Assembly: GCF_001423695.1 (NCBI RefSeq)
Contig: NZ_LMOZ01000001.1
Coordinates: forward strand, 248,001 to 312,000
Length of the DNA stretch: 64,000 bases
Direction of reading: 5' to 3'
Source: Leifsonia sp. Leaf336
GTDB lineage: Bacteria; Actinomycetota; Actinomycetes; Actinomycetales; Microbacteriaceae
The notes under the pieces are model-generated. The model saw only the letters and a list, made by a program, of their open reading frames with translations. It did not search any database and had not been told where the DNA came from. This document shows, one piece after another, positions 9,166 through 17,940 of this stretch (the stretch's first letter is position 1; every line of letters starts with the position of its first letter). The position numbers and the translations under genes are program-made.

Positions 9166-11826
9166 ATGGCAGCTGCCAGACACCGCCTTACAGGCACCCC
9201 CGCCCCCAAGAAAACACGAAACACCCCTACCCCCCGCACCCGCAAGACCGTGATCACCGCGGTCGCGGGAACCGCAATCGCGGCACTCGCCGCGGTCGGC
9301 CTCCCGGCTCTCACCGCCAACGCGGCGACCACCTACACGGTGGCCTCGCAACTGGTCTCCGACGACTTCTCCCGCACCGCCGCAGGCGGCTGGGGCTCCG
9401 CCCCTGTCGGCGGCGCCTACAAGGTCAACAGCGCGGCGTCGTTCTCGACCGCAGGCGGCGTCGGCACGATGGCCCTCCCGAAGTCCGGCTCCTCGCTGAC
9501 CGCGAACCTCTCGACGGTCTCGGCCGCCGATGTGACGACGGCCGCGACGATCGACGTCCCGACCATCCCCGCCAGCGGCAACGGCGTCTACGCCGGAGTG
9601 CAGCTGCGCTCGGCGGGAGGCTCGTACTACCAGGCCAACATCCGCGTGGCCAAGGCCGGCGCCGTGACGCTCACCATCGTGCGCGTCAACGGTTCCACCG
9701 CCAAGCAGACCACTGTCGGCAAGGAGATCCGCGTCGCGACCGGTCTGAAGGCCGGCTCCGCCGTGCAGCTTCAGTTCCAGGCCACGGGTTCGAACCCGGT
9801 GCACCTCCAGGCTCGCGCCTGGGTCGCCGGCACCACCCAGCCCGGCTGGCAGCTCACCGCCGATGACACGGCCTCCGTCCGGCTGGGCGGCGCAGGCAGC
9901 GTCGCGGCCTGGTCGTACCTGTCCGGTGCGACCGCCGTGCAGCGCGTCGCGTTCGACAGCCTCACCGCCTCGAGCCTGAAGGCCTCCACGGGCAATCCGA
10001 CCACCACCCCCACTCCGACGTCGACCCCGTCCGCGCCGCCGACCACGACGCCGACGCCGACTCCGACGCCGACCTCCACGCCGACGCAGACCCCGACGCC
10101 GCCGACCACGACGCCGCCGACCACTCCGACGGGCCCGACGTCGCCCGGCGACCCGACGGTCAACACCGCCGGCACGCGTTTCGCGACCGGCGCCGCGGCC
10201 ATCGGCAGCACCTCCTACGCGGTGCCGTCCGGCGCGGTCGTGGTCTCCCCGTCCGGCTCGGACAGCGCGGCGGGCACCCTCGCGGCCCCGTTCGCGACCG
10301 TGCAGAAGGCGCTCAACGCGGCTCCGAACGGCGCGACCATCGTGCTGCGCGGCGGCACGTACCACGAGTCCCTGACGGTGCCCGGCGGCAAGAAGCTCAC
10401 GGTGCAGTCGTACCCGAAGGAGGCCGTCTACCTCGACGGCAGCTCCGTCGTCGGCGGCTGGGCCAAGAGCGGCTCCGTGTGGAGGGCCACCGGCTGGAAC
10501 CACGTCTTCGACTCGAGCCCGACGTTCACGCGCGGTGCTCCTGACGGCACGGCCTCCGGCTGGCAGTTCGTCAACCCGAGCTACCCGATGGCCTCCCACC
10601 CCGACCAGCTCTGGGTGAACGGCACCGCCATGAAGCAGGTCGCCAGCGCGTCCCAGGTCACCGCGGGAACGTTCTTCTACGACACCGGCGCCAAGGCCCT
10701 CGTGCTCGGCACCGACCCGTCCGGCAAGGATGTGCGCGCCAGCGACCTCCAGAAGGCGATCACCGTCGGCTCGGCCGGCTTCACGCTGAAGGGCGTCGGC
10801 GTCCGCCGCTACGCGCCTTCGGTGCCCGACATGGGCGCGGTGACCGACTACCAGGGCACCGGCACGTTCGAGAACGTCTCGTTCACGGACAACGCCACGA
10901 CCGGCATCGCGCTGGGCGGCTCCGGCCACACGCTGCGCAACGTCACGGTGGCCCGCAACGGCCTCCTCGGTGTGCAGACGAACAACTCGGACAACCTGAC
11001 CCTCGACGGGGTGCTCGCGTCCGGCAACGACGCGGAGCACTTCAACACCTCGCCGGTCTCCGGCGGCGTGAAGATCACCCGCTCGCGTAACATCACGGTC
11101 GAGAACAGCGCGTTCGTCGACAACCTGTCGCACGGTCTGTGGTTCGACGAGTCGGTCTACAACATGACCGTCGTCCACAACGACTCGCTGCGCAACGCCG
11201 GCAACGGCATCGTCATCGAGATCTCCGCCAAGGCGAGCATCGTCGACAACGTGTCGTCGAACAACGCCAAGGACGGGCTGAAGCTCGACGACATCGGCGG
11301 CGGCGTGCAGGTCTGGAACAACACGTTCACCGACAACACCAACCGCAACCTGGAGATCACCCAGGACGCGCGGCGCGGGAACAACAAGAGCGACGCCGGG
11401 CACGACCCGCGTCAGGCGTTCCCCGACCCGACGATGACGTGGATCACCGGTCCGGACACGATCCGCAACAACATCATCTCGGGAGGCTCGGGCAACTGCC
11501 TGCTGTGCGTCGAGGACTACTCGCACACGTACTCCGCCGCTCAGATGGGCATCGACGCGGACTACAACCTGTACCGCCGCCCGTCGGCCAGCGCCCCGAG
11601 CTGGTTCGCGGTGTGGTCGACGGGTGCGGGCAACCCCGCGATCTACAGCACGCTGTCGGCGTTCACCTCCGCGACCGGCAAGGGCGGCCACAACACGCTC
11701 GTCGAGAACGCGGCGGCGCAGTCGGCCGCGCCGTCCACCTCCACGGGCACGGCGGCGGGTCTGACCTCGGCCATCGCGGCGCTGGTGGGCAAGGCCGCCG
11801 GCACCGCCCACATGGGCGCGTGGTGA
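9166..11826 (+). CDS. Secreted right-handed beta-helix protein (paralog 1)
   Basis: 886 residues, exported. Order: a basic N-terminus and signal peptide ending near ALTANA (~48); a ~200-residue beta-rich module beginning SDDFSRTAAGGWG; a Thr/Pro linker (~280-330); then a right-handed beta-helix with a DUF1565-like entry (PFATVQKALNAAPNGATIVL) and parallel-beta coils rich in N-x-x-x-x-N turns; the C-terminus ends HMGAW. A Cys pair occurs in GNCLLCVED. Such helices bind or cleave polysaccharide (lyase or hydrolase), but I cannot assign catalytic residues. ATG 9166 follows GGAAGA; upstream in-frame codons lie in the leader. It is a tandem paralog of the next gene. Confidence 0.85.
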   Translation: MAAARHRLTGTPAPKKTRNTPTPRTRKTVITAVAGTAIAALAAVGLPALTANAATTYTVASQLVSDDFSRTAAGGWGSAPVGGAYKVNSAASFSTAGGVGTMALPKSGSSLTANLSTVSAADVTTAATIDVPTIPASGNGVYAGVQLRSAGGSYYQANIRVAKAGAVTLTIVRVNGSTAKQTTVGKEIRVATGLKAGSAVQLQFQATGSNPVHLQARAWVAGTTQPGWQLTADDTASVRLGGAGSVAAWSYLSGATAVQRVAFDSLTASSLKASTGNPTTTPTPTSTPSAPPTTTPTPTPTPTSTPTQTPTPPTTTPPTTPTGPTSPGDPTVNTAGTRFATGAAAIGSTSYAVPSGAVVVSPSGSDSAAGTLAAPFATVQKALNAAPNGATIVLRGGTYHESLTVPGGKKLTVQSYPKEAVYLDGSSVVGGWAKSGSVWRATGWNHVFDSSPTFTRGAPDGTASGWQFVNPSYPMASHPDQLWVNGTAMKQVASASQVTAGTFFYDTGAKALVLGTDPSGKDVRASDLQKAITVGSAGFTLKGVGVRRYAPSVPDMGAVTDYQGTGTFENVSFTDNATTGIALGGSGHTLRNVTVARNGLLGVQTNNSDNLTLDGVLASGNDAEHFNTSPVSGGVKITRSRNITVENSAFVDNLSHGLWFDESVYNMTVVHNDSLRNAGNGIVIEISAKASIVDNVSSNNAKDGLKLDDIGGGVQVWNNTFTDNTNRNLEITQDARRGNNKSDAGHDPRQAFPDPTMTWITGPDTIRNNIISGGSGNCLLCVEDYSHTYSAAQMGIDADYNLYRRPSASAPSWFAVWSTGAGNPAIYSTLSAFTSATGKGGHNTLVENAAAQSAAPSTSTGTAAGLTSAIAALVGKAAGTAHMGAW

Positions 11827-11856
11827 TCCCCACCGCCTGACCCGCTCTTCGAGCAC

Positions 11857-11891
11857 GCGACGCCGCCGGGCCTTCCACCCGGCGGCGTCGC
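11857..11891 (+). terminator. GC-rich terminator hairpin
   Basis: 14-base perfect stem (11857-11870 with 11878-11891), 7-base loop ccttcca, 30 bases after the stop of the first beta-helix gene. There is no T-run, as is common in such GC-rich genomes. Confidence 0.7.
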
Positions 11892-11915
11892 TCTGTCGTG
11901 CGCGGAGGACGGCGT

Positions 11916-11960
11916 GTGCCTCGTACTGGAGTGCCTCGTACTGGGGTGCCTCGTACTGGA
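11916..11960 (+). repeat. Three tandem 15-base repeats
   Basis: gtgcctcgtactgga is repeated three times head to tail (11916-11930, 11931-11945 with the last base changed, 11946-11960). It lies in the ~480-base non-coding gap (11827-12312) between the two beta-helix genes. The reading frames across it look like translated repeat and have no support as genes. Apart from the terminator, these repeats and the second conserved leader, I see nothing else in this gap. Confidence 0.8.
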
Positions 11961-12259
11961 GGCAGAGCCGCGGACACGTTCCTGGATAGGTTTCATCGCA
12001 TTCGACCTCTCCAAGGAGCGACAGATGACGATCAGGCACCGTGCTCGTGGGCTTGCGGCCCCACGCGTGCCTGCCGTTCCACCCGACTGTCGCCGATCGG
12101 CTCGGGGAGGAGCGGGATGACCCAGCTCGGCTGAGCAGCCTCCGCTCCGGGTGAATCGGCGGGTTGGTTTCCCGTCCCGGTTCCGCCCCCCTGTCACATC
12201 GCCGGCCCGATCCGCGCGTCTCGCGCTGATACGGTCCCCGGACTCCGCGCTGAAGGGCC

Positions 12260-12305
12260 GGTCTCACCTTCCAGCTCCATCGATCGCGACGAGCAGCATT
12301 GGAAT
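12260..12305 (+). promoter_or_regulatory. Conserved 5' leader, copy 2
   Basis: Second copy of the leader described at 9116-9157; it carries a 3-base insertion (gag-cagc-att) relative to copy 1. It ends 7 bases before the ATG of the second beta-helix gene. Confidence 0.5.
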
Positions 12306-12312
12306 CATTTCG

Positions 12313-15138
12313 ATGACACACGGCACTACCCGCGTCTCTCGGACCCAACCGAAACCCCTCCCCTTCCGAAAAGTCCTCGCATCGCGCAAAGCGATCGTCA
12401 CCTGCGTCGCCGGTGCGGCGCTCGCCGCGCTCGCCGCCGGCAGCCTGCCGGCCCTCGCCTCCTCGACCGCCACGACGACCTACACGACCGGCCCGCAGCT
12501 GGTGTCGGACGCGTTCTCGCGCACGACCACCGGAGGCTGGGGCGCGGCACCGGTGGGAGGCGCGTACTCGGTCAACAGCGCGTCGTCGTTCTCGACCGGC
12601 AACGGTGCGGGCACGATGAAGCTCCCCGCCCCCGGCACCTCGCTGACCGCGTCGCTCTCGTCGGTCTCGGCGGCCGATGTGACCGCGGCCGCGACGATCG
12701 ACGTCCCGGCGATCCCCACCAGCGGCAACGGCGTCTTCGCCGGCGTCGAGCTGCGGGCGGCGGGAGGCTCGTACTACCGGGCCGACATCCGCGTCGGCAT
12801 GGGCGGGATCGTGACGCTCACCATCGTGCGCGTCAACGGCTCGACCGCGAACCAGACGACCGTCGCGGCCGAGCGCGGCATCGCAAGCGGACTGAAGGCC
12901 GGCTCGACGGTCCAGCTGCAGTTCCAGGCCACCGGTTCGAATCCGGTGCACCTCCAGGCCCGCGCCTGGGTCGCCGGCGCCGCGCAGCCCGGCTGGCAGC
13001 TCACCGCCGACGACTCGGCCTCCACCCGGCTGAGCAGTCCGGGCGCGGTCGCCGCGTGGTCGTACCTCTCGGCGGCATCGGCCGTGCAGGCCGTCCAGTT
13101 CGACTCGCTCACGGCCTCCGCGCTGAAGGCCATTACGTCGACTCCTGTGCCGACCGCCTCGGCCACGGCGACCGCGACGGCGACGGCGACGCCGAAACCG
13201 ACGCCGACCACGACGGCGACACCGAAACCGTCGCCGACGCCGACCGTCACGCCGACCCCGACCGTCACGCCGACCCCGACCGTCACGCCGGCGCCCGCTC
13301 CGACCTCGGCGCCCGCTGTCACTGCGTCTCCCACCCCGACGCCGAGCGGCCTCCCGACCCCGCCGCCGACCATCACGGCGTCTCCCGGACCGATCGTCGT
13401 GCGGCCGCCCGTGACGACGCCTCCGGGCGCCCCCGCACCCGGTCCGGCGCCGTCGGCCGATCCCTCGATCGACACCGCAGGCGCGCGCTTCACGACCGGC
13501 GCCGCCGCGATCGGAAGCACCGCCTACGACGTCCCCTCCGGGGCGATCGTGGTCTCGCCGACCGGTTCGGACTCCGCGGCAGGCAGCGCGACGGCGCCCT
13601 TCGCCACCGTGCAGAAGGCCATCAACGCCGCTGCGAGCGGCGCGACGATCGTGCTCCGCCAGGGCAGCTACCACGAGTCGCTCACGATCCCGTCCGGCAA
13701 GAAGCTGACCATCCAGTCCTACCCGGACGAGGCCGTCTACCTCGACGGCAGCTCGGTCGTGTCCAACTGGGTTCCGTCCGGCTCGGTGTGGAAGGCGACC
13801 GGCTGGAACCACGTGTTCGACGCGAGTCCCACCTTCACCCGCGGGGCGCCCGACGGCACCAGCTCAGGCTGGCAGTGGATCAACCCGGCCTATCCGATGG
13901 CCTCCCACCCCGACCAGCTCTGGGTCGGCGGCACGGCCATGAGCCAGGTGGCGAGTGCGGCCCAGGTCACAGCAGGGACGTTCTTCTACGACACCGCGGC
14001 GCAGACCCTGGTGCTCGGCACGAACCCCTCGGGCAAGGAGGTGCGCGCGAGCGATCTGCAGAAGGCGATCACCGTCGCCGGGGCAGGCTTCGCCCTGAAG
14101 GGCGTGGGAGTGCGGCGGTACGCCCCCTCGGTGCCCGACATGGGCGCCGTGACGGACTACGCCGGCACCGGCACGTTCGAGAACGTGTCCTTCACCGACA
14201 ACGCCACGACCGGCATCGCGCTGGGCGGCTCCGGTCACACCCTCCACGGCGTGACGGTCGCCCGAAACGGCCTCCTCGGTGTGCAGACGAACAACTCCGA
14301 CAACCTCACGCTCGACGGGGTGCTGGCCTTCGCGAACAACGCGGAGCACTTCAACACCTCGCCGGTCTCCGGCGGCGTGAAGATCACCCGCTCCCGCGGG
14401 ATCACGGTCGAGAACAGCGCGTTCGTGAGCAACCTGTCGCACGGCCTCTGGTTCGACGAGTCGGTCTACGGGATGACGATCGCGCACAACGACTCGCTCC
14501 GCAACGCCGGCAACGGCATCGTCATCGAGATCTCGTCGACCGCGACCATCGCGGACAACGTGGTGTCGCGCAACGCCTCCGACGGGCTCAAGCTCAACGA
14601 CGTCAGCAACGCGCAGGTCTGGAACAACACCCTCACCGACAACACCAATCGCAACCTGGACATCACCCAGGACGCGCGGCGCGGGAACAACGCGTCCGAC
14701 GCCGGGCACGACCCGCGCCAGGCGTTCCCCGACCCGACGATGACGTGGATCACCGGTCCAGACACCATCCGCAACAACATCATCTCGGGAGGCTCGGGCA
14801 ACTGCCTGATCTGCGTCGAGGACTACAACCACGTCTACTCGGCCGCGCAACTGGGGATCGACGCCGACTACAACCTGTACCGGCGGCCGTCGGCCAGCGC
14901 TCCGACCTGGTTCGGGGTCTGGTCGCGCGGCGTGGGCGACCCTGCGGTCTACAACACCCTCGCGGCGTTCACCGCGGCGACGGGCAGGGACGCTCACAGC
15001 ACTCTCGTCGAGAGCGCGCCCGCGCAGACCACGGCGCAGCTGAACTCCGCGGCGCCCGGCGCCGCGGCTGCGCTGCCGGCCTCCATCGCCTCGGTCGTCG
15101 GCCGCACGACCGGCACGGTGCATCTCGGGGCCTGGTGA
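12313..15138 (+). CDS. Secreted right-handed beta-helix protein (paralog 2)
   Basis: 941 residues, same architecture as the gene before it: signal peptide, N-terminal module (SDAFSRTTTGGWG), long Thr/Pro/Ala linker (~280-370, about 50 residues longer than in paralog 1, built from repeated PTVTPTP units), then the DUF1565-like and beta-helix region and a final HLGAW. Helix regions are nearly identical over long blocks (for example TFENVSFTDNATTGIALGGS in both), so the pair is a fairly recent tandem duplication with divergence mainly in the linker. ATG 12313 is chosen because the basic signal-peptide start follows it; upstream in-frame codons run through the non-coding leader. It converges on the flippase gene. 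Confidence 0.85.
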   Translation: MTHGTTRVSRTQPKPLPFRKVLASRKAIVTCVAGAALAALAAGSLPALASSTATTTYTTGPQLVSDAFSRTTTGGWGAAPVGGAYSVNSASSFSTGNGAGTMKLPAPGTSLTASLSSVSAADVTAAATIDVPAIPTSGNGVFAGVELRAAGGSYYRADIRVGMGGIVTLTIVRVNGSTANQTTVAAERGIASGLKAGSTVQLQFQATGSNPVHLQARAWVAGAAQPGWQLTADDSASTRLSSPGAVAAWSYLSAASAVQAVQFDSLTASALKAITSTPVPTASATATATATATPKPTPTTTATPKPSPTPTVTPTPTVTPTPTVTPAPAPTSAPAVTASPTPTPSGLPTPPPTITASPGPIVVRPPVTTPPGAPAPGPAPSADPSIDTAGARFTTGAAAIGSTAYDVPSGAIVVSPTGSDSAAGSATAPFATVQKAINAAASGATIVLRQGSYHESLTIPSGKKLTIQSYPDEAVYLDGSSVVSNWVPSGSVWKATGWNHVFDASPTFTRGAPDGTSSGWQWINPAYPMASHPDQLWVGGTAMSQVASAAQVTAGTFFYDTAAQTLVLGTNPSGKEVRASDLQKAITVAGAGFALKGVGVRRYAPSVPDMGAVTDYAGTGTFENVSFTDNATTGIALGGSGHTLHGVTVARNGLLGVQTNNSDNLTLDGVLAFANNAEHFNTSPVSGGVKITRSRGITVENSAFVSNLSHGLWFDESVYGMTIAHNDSLRNAGNGIVIEISSTATIADNVVSRNASDGLKLNDVSNAQVWNNTLTDNTNRNLDITQDARRGNNASDAGHDPRQAFPDPTMTWITGPDTIRNNIISGGSGNCLICVEDYNHVYSAAQLGIDADYNLYRRPSASAPTWFGVWSRGVGDPAVYNTLAAFTAATGRDAHSTLVESAPAQTTAQLNSAAPGAAAALPASIASVVGRTTGTVHLGAW

Positions 15139-15174
15139 CCCCGGGCCGGCGACCGGACACGAGCGCATCCGCGC

Positions 15175-16635
15175 TCACCCCACCTCGGCGCCGTCGGGCT
15201 TCTCGGCCCGGCGGCGTCCGAGGTCGCGGGTCACCCACCAGAGGTTCGGGATGACCTGGCAGAGCAGGACGCTGATGGCCGATCCCACGATCGGGCCGCC
15301 CGCGCCGATGACGCCGATCAGCCACCACGACAGCCCCAGGTTGAGCGGGACGCTGACGAGGATGGGCCAGACCTGGAAGGTCAGGCCTCGCTTGTCGGTC
15401 ATGTACATGCCGGCCGGGTACTTGGCGGCCTGGAGGGCGACGAACACGACGAAACCGCCGACCAGCCACGGGTCGAGCGTGAACCTCCCGCCGGCGATGA
15501 AGTGCGTCAGCAGCGGCGAGAGCGCGGCGAGCACGAGCCCGATGCCCAGGCCGCCCGCCAGGAACCAGAGCGTCGGCTTCATCGGCGACTCGATCCGCGC
15601 CTCCGACCGCGCCTTCGCGTAGATCGGCCACAGCGCCACGCCCGCGGCCGCGATCGTCTGCAGCACCAGCCCGAACAGCTGGGAGGCCAGGTTGTACTGA
15701 GCGAGCTCGTCGCCGTGCGTGAGGTGGCTCAGCAGTAGCCGGTCGGTCTGCATCGCGATCGGGAGGGCGACCATCTGCACCAGCATCGGCCAGGCGACCC
15801 CGATCGCAGGGACGCCCGGGTAGCGCCGCGGGAACGGCACCTCCCGGATCGCCTTGCCGACCGCCGGCTTGATGAGGCGCGCGGCCATGATCAGGCAGAT
15901 CAGGGAGGCCAGGGCGTTCGCGATGTAGGAGAGCACGGCCAGGAAGCTGCCCGCGGGAGCCGACACCGCCACGAGGGTGGCGAGGCCCAGGAACATGGCG
16001 GGAGCGACCACCGCCTGGCTGGCCACCTGGGTGCTGGTGCGGCCGAGGCCGACCAGGATGCGCGAGCCCACGGTGAGCGGCAGGACGATCGCGAACGTGA
16101 AGAGGCAGAGGAAGGCGGCGAGGCTGCCGCCGTCGGGCATCAGCCCTCCACCGAGGATCGCCGGCCACCAGCCGAGCACGCTGATGACGACGCCTACGGC
16201 GATGATGACGGCGGCTGACAGCAGCAGGATGCGGAAGGCCGTCACGATCGTGCGGCGCACGGTCCGGTCGGAGGCCGGGGACGACGAGCCGGCGACGGCG
16301 TTGATGACGACGGCGGCGATGCCGAGGTCTGCGAACGGCAGCAGTGCGGGGAGGGCAGCCAGCAGACCGTACTGGGCGTAGGCATCCGTGCCGAAGTGCT
16401 GGATGATGAGGCGGCTGTTGACGATGCCGATGATGCCGGACAGGCCCATCACGATGATCTTGGCGATGGCCGTCGAACCGACCGAGCGCACCATGCCGCC
16501 GCGTCCGGTGCCGCCGCGTCCGGGGCCGCCGCGTCCGGTGGCGCCGCGTCCAGTGCCGCCGGCGCCGGGTCCGTTCGGGTCGGACCCGGCGCCGGCGCGC
16601 CGTCCCCGCTCCGATGGCACGCGGACGTGCGTCAT
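15175..16635 (-). CDS. Polysaccharide flippase (Wzx / MOP superfamily)
   Basis: Membrane protein, 486 residues, expected to move lipid-linked repeat units across the membrane. About 12-14 hydrophobic segments follow a hydrophilic N-terminal tail of ~45 residues that is unusual: it is built from Gly-Thr-Gly-Arg-like pentads encoded by a 15-base tandem repeat. The first membrane segment begins at GSTAIAKIIVMGLSG, typical of the family. The start ATG (16635) overlaps the stop of the upstream glycosyltransferase as ATGA, so the two are translationally coupled. It converges on the second beta-helix gene. Confidence 0.88.
   Translation of the reverse strand: MTHVRVPSERGRRAGAGSDPNGPGAGGTGRGATGRGGPGRGGTGRGGMVRSVGSTAIAKIIVMGLSGIIGIVNSRLIIQHFGTDAYAQYGLLAALPALLPFADLGIAAVVINAVAGSSSPASDRTVRRTIVTAFRILLLSAAVIIAVGVVISVLGWWPAILGGGLMPDGGSLAAFLCLFTFAIVLPLTVGSRILVGLGRTSTQVASQAVVAPAMFLGLATLVAVSAPAGSFLAVLSYIANALASLICLIMAARLIKPAVGKAIREVPFPRRYPGVPAIGVAWPMLVQMVALPIAMQTDRLLLSHLTHGDELAQYNLASQLFGLVLQTIAAAGVALWPIYAKARSEARIESPMKPTLWFLAGGLGIGLVLAALSPLLTHFIAGGRFTLDPWLVGGFVVFVALQAAKYPAGMYMTDKRGLTFQVWPILVSVPLNLGLSWWLIGVIGAGGPIVGSAISVLLCQVIPNLWWVTRDLGRRRAEKPDGAEVG
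16501..16560 (-). repeat. Coding 15-base tandem repeat (4 copies)
   Basis: Four head-to-tail copies of gcgtccggtgccgcc with 1-2 changes each, inside the flippase gene. They encode a Gly/Arg/Thr-rich cytoplasmic tail. Copy number is likely to vary between strains by slippage in multiples of five residues without breaking the frame. Confidence 0.8.
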
Positions 16636-17798
16636 GGGCGAGCCCCGGGCTCGCGGAAGAGCGCGCGGCCGGCCGCGATACGGCCGTCCACCCCGGGGAG
16701 GTCGGCGAGGATGTCGTCGGAGGTGCGCGGGTTCACGAGCGCGTCGACGACGCCGTCGGCGAGCCCGGCGGACAGCACCTGGGCGGGCAGCACGACGTGC
16801 CCAGCGTCGATCAGCCATTCGGCGATCCCGGTCTCGCTCGTCGTGACGATCTCGCAGCCGTGCGCGAGTCCCTCGACGATGGGGAGGCCGACCTGCTCCC
16901 GCCAGGTGCCGACCCGGCGCGAGGGCAGCACGAGCACATGCGCCCTGCGCAGTTCGTCGTGCACCACCGAGCGGGGAGGATCGACGATCAGCCGGATGCT
17001 CGGGTCGGCGGCGGCCGCCGCCTCGGCCTGCGGGAGCAGCTCGCCTGAACCGACGAGCGTGAGCCGGGCACCGGGGTGCCGCGACTGGATGGCCGGCCAC
17101 GCCTCGAGCACGTCGGCGAAGCCCTTGCGCGGTGAGAACGAGCCGAGGAACAGCACGCCGTCCGGGTCGCGCTCGACGGGGGATCCGGCGCCGGCGGTGT
17201 CGTCCGTGCCGGCCGCGCCTGCCGTCTCGACGTCCGCCTCCGGGTCGAGGCACGCGCACGGGCTGGGCAGGGCCTCCACGGTGAGCTGGCGGCGGGGGAT
17301 GTGCCGGAACGTCGAGCTGTACAGCGCGTCGGCCTCCGTGGTGCCGTAGACGACGGTGTCCAGCCGGTGCCAGATGTAGCCGGCGAGCACGCGCTCGATC
17401 GAGCGACGGACCCGGCTGCGCACCCGGGGCGGTCGCGCCGCGAAGGGGTCGAGGTCTTCGATGGCGTAGGTGGCGATCTCGGCGCGCGGGGCGCCGCCGA
17501 GGCGCTTCATGCCGAGCACCGCGAGCACGGCGGCGGTGCGCGGAAGCGAGGCGAGGTACAGCGGCTCGTCGACCTCCACCCGGGTGATGCGGCTGCGCAT
17601 CGCGAGCCGCGCGGCGGCCAGCGTTCCGGCCTGGGCGAGCTCGACGCCGTCGGTGAGAGCGGGGTCGAAGTCGTAGCGCTGGACTCGGTAGACGATGGCG
17701 GCGGGGGCGAGTTCGTGGGCGCGTTCGAGGTGGGCGCTGCGCACCTGCTCGTAGAGTCGCACGTGCTGGTGGTGCAGGATGGGTGCTTCGCCGGCCAC
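16632..17798 (-). CDS. Glycosyltransferase (GT-B fold, GT4-like)
   Basis: 388 residues, cytosolic or membrane-associated, adding a sugar to the lipid-linked repeat unit. The C-terminal nucleotide-binding half is clear: LFLGSFSPRKGFADVLEAW, GARLTLVGSGELL, VLPSRRVGTWREQVGLP and VEGLAHGCEIVTTSETG (the E-x7-E-like region of GT4). An Ala/Gly/Asp-rich linker lies between the halves. Start GTG 17798 is preferred, with GGAGCGAGG just upstream; the open frame continues to an ATG at 17906 but through AT-rich promoter-like sequence. It is coupled to the flippase by a 4-base overlap and divergent from the next glycosyltransferase. Confidence 0.85.
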   Translation of the reverse strand: MAGEAPILHHQHVRLYEQVRSAHLERAHELAPAAIVYRVQRYDFDPALTDGVELAQAGTLAAARLAMRSRITRVEVDEPLYLASLPRTAAVLAVLGMKRLGGAPRAEIATYAIEDLDPFAARPPRVRSRVRRSIERVLAGYIWHRLDTVVYGTTEADALYSSTFRHIPRRQLTVEALPSPCACLDPEADVETAGAAGTDDTAGAGSPVERDPDGVLFLGSFSPRKGFADVLEAWPAIQSRHPGARLTLVGSGELLPQAEAAAAADPSIRLIVDPPRSVVHDELRRAHVLVLPSRRVGTWREQVGLPIVEGLAHGCEIVTTSETGIAEWLIDAGHVVLPAQVLSAGLADGVVDALVNPRTSDDILADLPGVDGRIAAGRALFREPGARP

Positions 17799-17940
17799 GG
17801 TCCTCGCTCCACCTCTCGAAGGGTCGCCGCGCGGGGTCGGGCGCGGCCTCTGGTCTGCGATTCTAGGGATTCGCGACACGAATAACGAGGGATTCTCAAA
17901 AATCACCCGACAATGGGGGTAGCGCTAGGGTGGTCGCACG

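Noticed and set aside
11916-11960. Direct repeats as a CRISPR array
   Set aside because: The 15-base units are contiguous without spacers, and no cas genes are present.
11914-12120. Small protein encoded over the 15-base repeats
   Set aside because: The product starts as translated repeat (CLVLECLVLGCLVLE) with no ribosome site and no counterpart before the other paralog.
9016-13812. A 1598-residue open frame on the minus strand across the beta-helix genes
   Set aside because: It runs antisense to two clear secreted proteins, is Arg/Gly/Val-rich without domains, and has no ribosome site; such frames arise from GC-rich codon bias.
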